Assembly (NCBI RefSeq): GCF_001434135.1
Contig: NZ_AZEB01000007.1
Span: 1 to 64,000 of the forward strand
From: Lentilactobacillus kisonensis DSM 19906 = JCM 15041
GTDB taxonomy: Bacteria; Bacillota; Bacilli; Lactobacillales; Lactobacillaceae
Length of the DNA stretch: 64,000 nt
Reading direction: 5' to 3'
Shown here one piece after another: positions 60,259 to 64,000 of the stretch (the first letter of the stretch is position 1; the number at the start of each line of letters is the position of its first letter). Made by a program: the position numbers and the translations under genes. A model generated the notes under the pieces. The model ran no database searches. It was not told the origin of the DNA and saw only the letters and a list, made by a program, of their open reading frames with translations.

Positions 60259-60843
60259 TCAGTCACCCGCCACAATCTCTTTATAGACATAACATCCCAC
60301 TTCATGGTCATTGACCATCCCTGCCGCCTGCATAAATGAATACACAACCACCGGGCCGGCAAATGAAAAGCCATCGTGCTTCATTTGTTTACTGATTTGG
60401 CGCGCTAGGTCATCCGTTCCAGGAACTTCTTCGTGAGCGTCGTAATGATGTTGAATTTGCTGGCCGCCCACAAAATGCCACATATAACGATCAAATGATT
60501 GACCATTATCAGCTAGTTTGGCAATCACTTTGGCATTATTGATAATCGCCACTAATTTCCGACGATTTCGAATAATCTTTGCATTCGCCATTAATTCAGG
60601 AATTTTATCAGTCATTTTCTGAACACTAACATAATTAAAATCATCAAAAGCCTGCTTAAAAGCTACCCGCTTATTCAAAACCGTTTGCCAACTCAGGCCC
60701 GCCTGCATGATCTCTAAAGAAAGCAGCTCAAATAAATGGCGGCTGTCGTGACTTTTTCGGCCCCATTCTTGGTCATGATAGTCCTGGAGTAATTGATTAT
60801 CAGTTTCGGCCCAGGCACACCGTTTCACATCAGATTTCATCAA
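60259..60843 (-). CDS. tag: DNA-3-methyladenine glycosylase I
   Basis: A 194-residue base-excision repair enzyme removing 3-methyladenine. The Zn ligands are visible: Cys in VKRCAWAETD, His in YHDQEWG, and His and Cys in VNDHEVGCYV. LFELLSLEIMQAGLSWQTVL is the family signature. Its start overlaps the upstream regulator stop. It sits third in an operon behind two ArsR-family genes, an uncommon setting for tag. Confidence 0.93.
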   Translation of the reverse strand: MMKSDVKRCAWAETDNQLLQDYHDQEWGRKSHDSRHLFELLSLEIMQAGLSWQTVLNKRVAFKQAFDDFNYVSVQKMTDKIPELMANAKIIRNRRKLVAIINNAKVIAKLADNGQSFDRYMWHFVGGQQIQHHYDAHEEVPGTDDLARQISKQMKHDGFSFAGPVVVYSFMQAAGMVNDHEVGCYVYKEIVAGD

Positions 60844-61430
60844 AGAATCTCCTTAATCCATTGGTCTAATGGGCGATTGACGTTTACTATCCGCCCATTA
60901 CCTAAGGCTAGAATATGGGCATCAACTAATCCACGAAACACATCATTGCCAAGTTTACCAGCCAAATGGGGCTGCCGTTCTGAAAAATCAATACACGTGG
61001 CAACACTGAATTGTTGAACAGGACGCTTTAGAAATTGGCTGAGTTGCTGGCGCCCGGCATCGGTTAAGGCATATCGATCCATCCCCGTCACCTTCACAAA
61101 CTGCTGAGTGATCAATAATTTGAACAACTCAACCCCCGCTTTGCCACCAAGATGGTGATAACAGGTTCTAGCATCTCCCAGCTTAACAGCGGCTTTTCGA
61201 TTAGCAAGATATGAAGCAGCAGTGGCTCCTAAGGCTGTTTCTTGTTCAGTATGATTTGATCGAAAGTAATCCCGACCGGCAAAGTGGCGTTCTTGAATCT
61301 GCCCTGCATGCTGCAATCGAATCAAAATTTGCTGACAGGCCAACACTGGTTGCTTAGTAATTTTACTAATCTCAATTACCGTTAAATAACGTTGACAGCT
61401 TAATACTGATAAAATTGATTGTTCGTCCAT
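60840..61430 (-). CDS. ArsR-like winged-helix regulator
   Basis: A 196-residue DNA-binding protein. An N-terminal winged helix (about residues 10-65; TVIEISKITKQPVLACQQIL) is followed by a second domain ending in CIDFSERQPHLAGKLGNDVF. That matches the CxDWTERRpHLAGaLG C-terminal block of a subgroup of ArsR-type repressors. The Cys in that block could take part in sensing. It overlaps tag and follows the other ArsR gene by 1 bp. Confidence 0.7.
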   Translation of the reverse strand: MDEQSILSVLSCQRYLTVIEISKITKQPVLACQQILIRLQHAGQIQERHFAGRDYFRSNHTEQETALGATAASYLANRKAAVKLGDARTCYHHLGGKAGVELFKLLITQQFVKVTGMDRYALTDAGRQQLSQFLKRPVQQFSVATCIDFSERQPHLAGKLGNDVFRGLVDAHILALGNGRIVNVNRPLDQWIKEIL

Positions 61431-61431
61431 C

Positions 61432-62547
61432 CTAAATCTCTCCTTGCTCTTCGCCCGCAGTTAAGTATGCATAAAAATTCGGAATCATTTCTTCGGCCAA
61501 ACCAGTTGGTGAATATAACACGAATTTTCGTTGCTTCTCCCCATTTATGAGATGCGTATCCCGCAATAATTTGAGGTGATGGGACACCGTTGAATCACTC
61601 ATCATCATAATTTGAGCCAGTGACTGCGTGGTGCGCGGCTCATCAGCCAAGTAAGCCATCATCTTTAATCGGACCGGATCGCTTAGTGCATTAAAAACAC
61701 TTGAAAGTTCATTCACCTTCACTCGGGTCTTAACCTTATTGAGCGCGTCATAAGTAATCGTCACCCCGCTGGAAAAATGATCAACAAATAAATGTGGCCA
61801 AACAAAATAGCTAGGAACCAGTAAGATCACTTCGTCGTCATTTAACTTAATGTGATCGTCAAATGGCTTGGTCACCATGAGCTTCCCTTGCTGCCAATGC
61901 ATCCGATCCACCTGTAAATGGTTAATCAATTGAACAAAGCCATGGTTTCTAAGGTACTCAGACTGGTTCTTGATCTCTGTAATCAAAAACTGACTAAGTG
62001 CACGATCCTGCCAAGTTTGATCAAATACCTGTTCCCGGTAATCAGCAATAAACTTAAATAAATGGCCGTATACCTCATCAGGATCCGTTTGCAAATCCTG
62101 TAATAGGCTATGCGCCATCGTTGGTTGATAGTCCTGCCATTCCAAACTTTTAGCCAACTTAGGAATAAACTTGTTTTCACGATCGCGAGCGACTTGTTCA
62201 AGACTTTGGCGAACAATCTGGGGATCCGTTCGTCGGAGAAAAAGTCGTAAATGCGCAATTTCATCATCCAAGTTATCAGCCAACTGTTCAAAATTATTAA
62301 AGAAGACGGGTGGCACGCCCAGTTCATAAATCAATTCGAAATAATGTAAATCATTAAAGAATTGGCTGGAAAGCTTTTGTCGGGATGCCAATGCCCAATC
62401 AATATTCATCCCGTGATGGCGTGGATTTAAAAGTACATGTAAGCTTCTAAATAGTTCGTTTAACGGTGAATAAACAAATTGAATTCTCTGCGTTAACGTT
62501 TCGTTGGTTTGAGATGCATAGGGGCCAAAGTCAATTTCAATCGTCAT
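61432..62547 (-). CDS. ArsR-family regulator with long N-terminal DUF5937-like domain
   Basis: A 371-residue regulator. The N-terminal 240 residues (IDFGPYASQTNETLTQRIQF onward) resemble the DUF5937-type extension found on some ArsR proteins. A C-terminal ArsR winged helix (about 270-345; VFNALSDPVRLKMMAYLADE and SDSTVSHHLKLLRDTHLI) follows. ATG at 62547 with AAAGG 8 bases upstream. It is divergent from the MFS gene at the window end and may control it. Confidence 0.82.
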   Translation of the reverse strand: MTIEIDFGPYASQTNETLTQRIQFVYSPLNELFRSLHVLLNPRHHGMNIDWALASRQKLSSQFFNDLHYFELIYELGVPPVFFNNFEQLADNLDDEIAHLRLFLRRTDPQIVRQSLEQVARDRENKFIPKLAKSLEWQDYQPTMAHSLLQDLQTDPDEVYGHLFKFIADYREQVFDQTWQDRALSQFLITEIKNQSEYLRNHGFVQLINHLQVDRMHWQQGKLMVTKPFDDHIKLNDDEVILLVPSYFVWPHLFVDHFSSGVTITYDALNKVKTRVKVNELSSVFNALSDPVRLKMMAYLADEPRTTQSLAQIMMMSDSTVSHHLKLLRDTHLINGEKQRKFVLYSPTGLAEEMIPNFYAYLTAGEEQGEI

Positions 62548-62642
62548 TATTTTACCTTTCAATTCTAATATGTTGAAATCGTTTGATTAAGATACGAGAA
62601 CATCATATCATGAATTCATCACAAATCAAGGGAGCCTCATTC

Positions 62643-64000
62643 ATGAGTCAAAATGCAAATCATCAATTAAATTCAATTAATAACCGTACTCAAAATTTTC
62701 TTGTCCTAATGATTTCCGGAATGGGCATGCTACTGTCAACACTGGATACTGGAATTATCAATGTTGCCCTACCGTATTTGGCCCATCAGTTTCACGCATC
62801 AGCTAGCACGGCCGCTCTCAGCGTCGTTGGCTACACCGTTAGTTTAGCCGTTTTTATTTTGCCGTTTGGTTACTTAGGGGATCGATTTGGCAAGCTTAAG
62901 ATATCCCTCTACTTGGACTGATGATCTTCGGTATCGGATCCTTTCTATGCGGGCTTTCACCAACCATCTTCAGCCTTATTATTTTCCGAGTCATTCAAGG
63001 AATTGGCGCCGCAGCATTACAGGCCACTTCGGCAGCCCTCGTCACAACTCTCATTGATCAGCGAAATGTTTCTCGGGCGCTGGGCATCTTAGGAATTATG
63101 ATCGGGGCTGGCCCAATTTTGGGTCCTTCGGTTGGTGGCCTCTTTCTAGCGATAAATGCTTGGCGGTTTATTTTTTGGTTGAACGTTCCCTTTGCGATAT
63201 TGGGAATTGTCTTCAATCAATTACTCATCAACCACATTCATGAAAGAACCGCTCAGTCACCATTTGACCTAATTGGCAGCATTATCAACGGGTTAATGAT
63301 CATTAGTTTGCTAGTTGGCTTTTCACTCTTAAGTAACGCCAGTAACTTTTTTCTCGGCTTAACGCTCATTGGCTGCGGCATCATTATTGGCATTATCTTT
63401 TACTTGACTGAGCAAAAATTTCAGCATCCCCTACTAGACTTCAATGCATTATCACAATCAATCGGCATCTGGCATTATTTAGGATAAACAATTGCCTTTG
63501 GCTTTGCCTCCGCCATTATTTTCTTGCTTCCACCATTTATTTTTGAAGAACTACGGCACATTAACGTTGGCCTTACTGGTTTACTGGTTTTAGGCGCTCC
63601 GCTTGGCTTGGTTTTCTTTTCTCACCTATCAGGTAATCAAAATGATGGCACTAAAAATGCGCGTTTTAGTTTATTGGGCCTCGTCATCATGGCAAGTTCA
63701 CTCGCCTTACTAGGGTTTCTCAGTGATCACGTGCCTGCACTAGGTGTGTCCGGCCTGCTTCTGCTATTTGGAATTGGTGGCGGTTATTTTCAGCCAGCCA
63801 ACATCGGTGCCCTTATGCAGTCAGGATCAGCAAGCATTCAAGGAATGCTGGGATCATTACAGCGGATGGCCCAAAATATTGCCATTGCCAGTGGCACCGC
63901 AATTGGTTCGACAATCATCAACTTAACCCAGCCTAACTTGGCAACTGGGGTCCGCTCTGCTTGGTTAGTCACTCTTCTTATCGTTGCAATCGTCATTGTA
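62643..64000 (+). pseudogene. DHA2-type MFS drug transporter, disrupted by frameshift and stop
   Basis: Begins normally (ATG 62643 after GGGAGC) with MISGMGMLLSTLDTGIINVA, the EmrB/QacA family start. The frame is lost at about 62912: KLKISLYLD-stop, while the next frame continues MIFGIGSFLCGLSP. A missing G (TTGGGAC read as TTGGAC) would restore LYLGLMIFG. A second lesion, TAA at 63485-63487 (HYLG-stop), is followed in the same frame by TIAFGFASAIIFLLPPFIFE, running past the window edge. Two independent lesions make a pseudogene more likely than a sequencing error. Confidence 0.82.

Noticed and set aside
1-64000. tRNA or rRNA genes
   Set aside because: I looked in the intergenic regions for cloverleaf arms and the GGTTCGAATCC-type T loop and found none.

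Overview
The window looks like chromosome from a heterofermentative Lactobacillaceae member (a Lentilactobacillus/Levilactobacillus-like lactobacillus). The reasons are the moderate-low G+C, strong AGGAGG ribosome sites, LPxTG and MucBP surface proteins, an L-2-hydroxyisocaproate dehydrogenase close to the Weissella confusa type, several PTS loci with PRD regulators, and a lone menA/ubiE pair. No species call is made. No tRNA, rRNA, CRISPR array, transposase or phage gene was seen.

Layout. 0-9 kb: agmatine deiminase, an aldo/keto reductase behind a MerR-type promoter, a TetR-ABC export operon, two paralogous secreted proteins and a glutathione peroxidase. 9-16 kb: a galactitol-type PTS operon (PRD regulator, two EIIA proteins, EIIC, EIIB) ending in a ptsI gene. 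15.7-20.8 kb: an RpiR regulator divergent from an L-ascorbate operon (ulaC-A-B-G-D). 20.8-29.8 kb: rpiA, a second ptsI, transketolase and an ascorbate-family PTS, divergent from a PRD activator. 29.8-34.5 kb: an alsE epimerase with a fructose-type PTS and a second PRD regulator. 34.6-38.9 kb: ABC and MFS exporters and a small two-gene toxin-like operon. 38.9-44.8 kb: two large surface proteins. 45-54 kb: amino-acid transaminase, hydroxyacid dehydrogenases, menaquinone enzymes and OppA. 54-57.7 kb: serine biosynthesis (serC-serA). 57.7-64 kb: a CPBP protease, a guanidinium exporter (gdx), NUDIX, Tag, two ArsR regulators and a broken MFS gene at the right edge.

Two themes are not explained by ordinary annotation. 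First, at least eleven copies of a ~120-bp hairpin element lie between genes (called the VSH element here, for variable-stem hairpin). Its stem sequences differ from copy to copy but stay complementary, while the bulges, the ends and the position of the apical loop are conserved. Most copies share the direction of the adjacent genes. The element supplies the stop codons of four genes. On its sense strand it starts TTAGGAC and ends CCGCTCACT.

Second, three operons carry short leader peptides whose amino-acid content matches the downstream genes: Ser/Thr before serC-serA, Tyr-Tyr-Phe-Trp-Phe-Phe before an aminotransferase and hydroxyacid dehydrogenase, and Cys before oppA. For the first two, a full set of mutually exclusive hairpins (A:B, B:C, C:D antiterminator, D:E terminator) can be drawn with the first segment just at the leader stop codon. 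That is the classical ribosome-mediated attenuation design. A fourth conditional leader, terminator-based and without a peptide, precedes gdx and may be a guanidine riboswitch.
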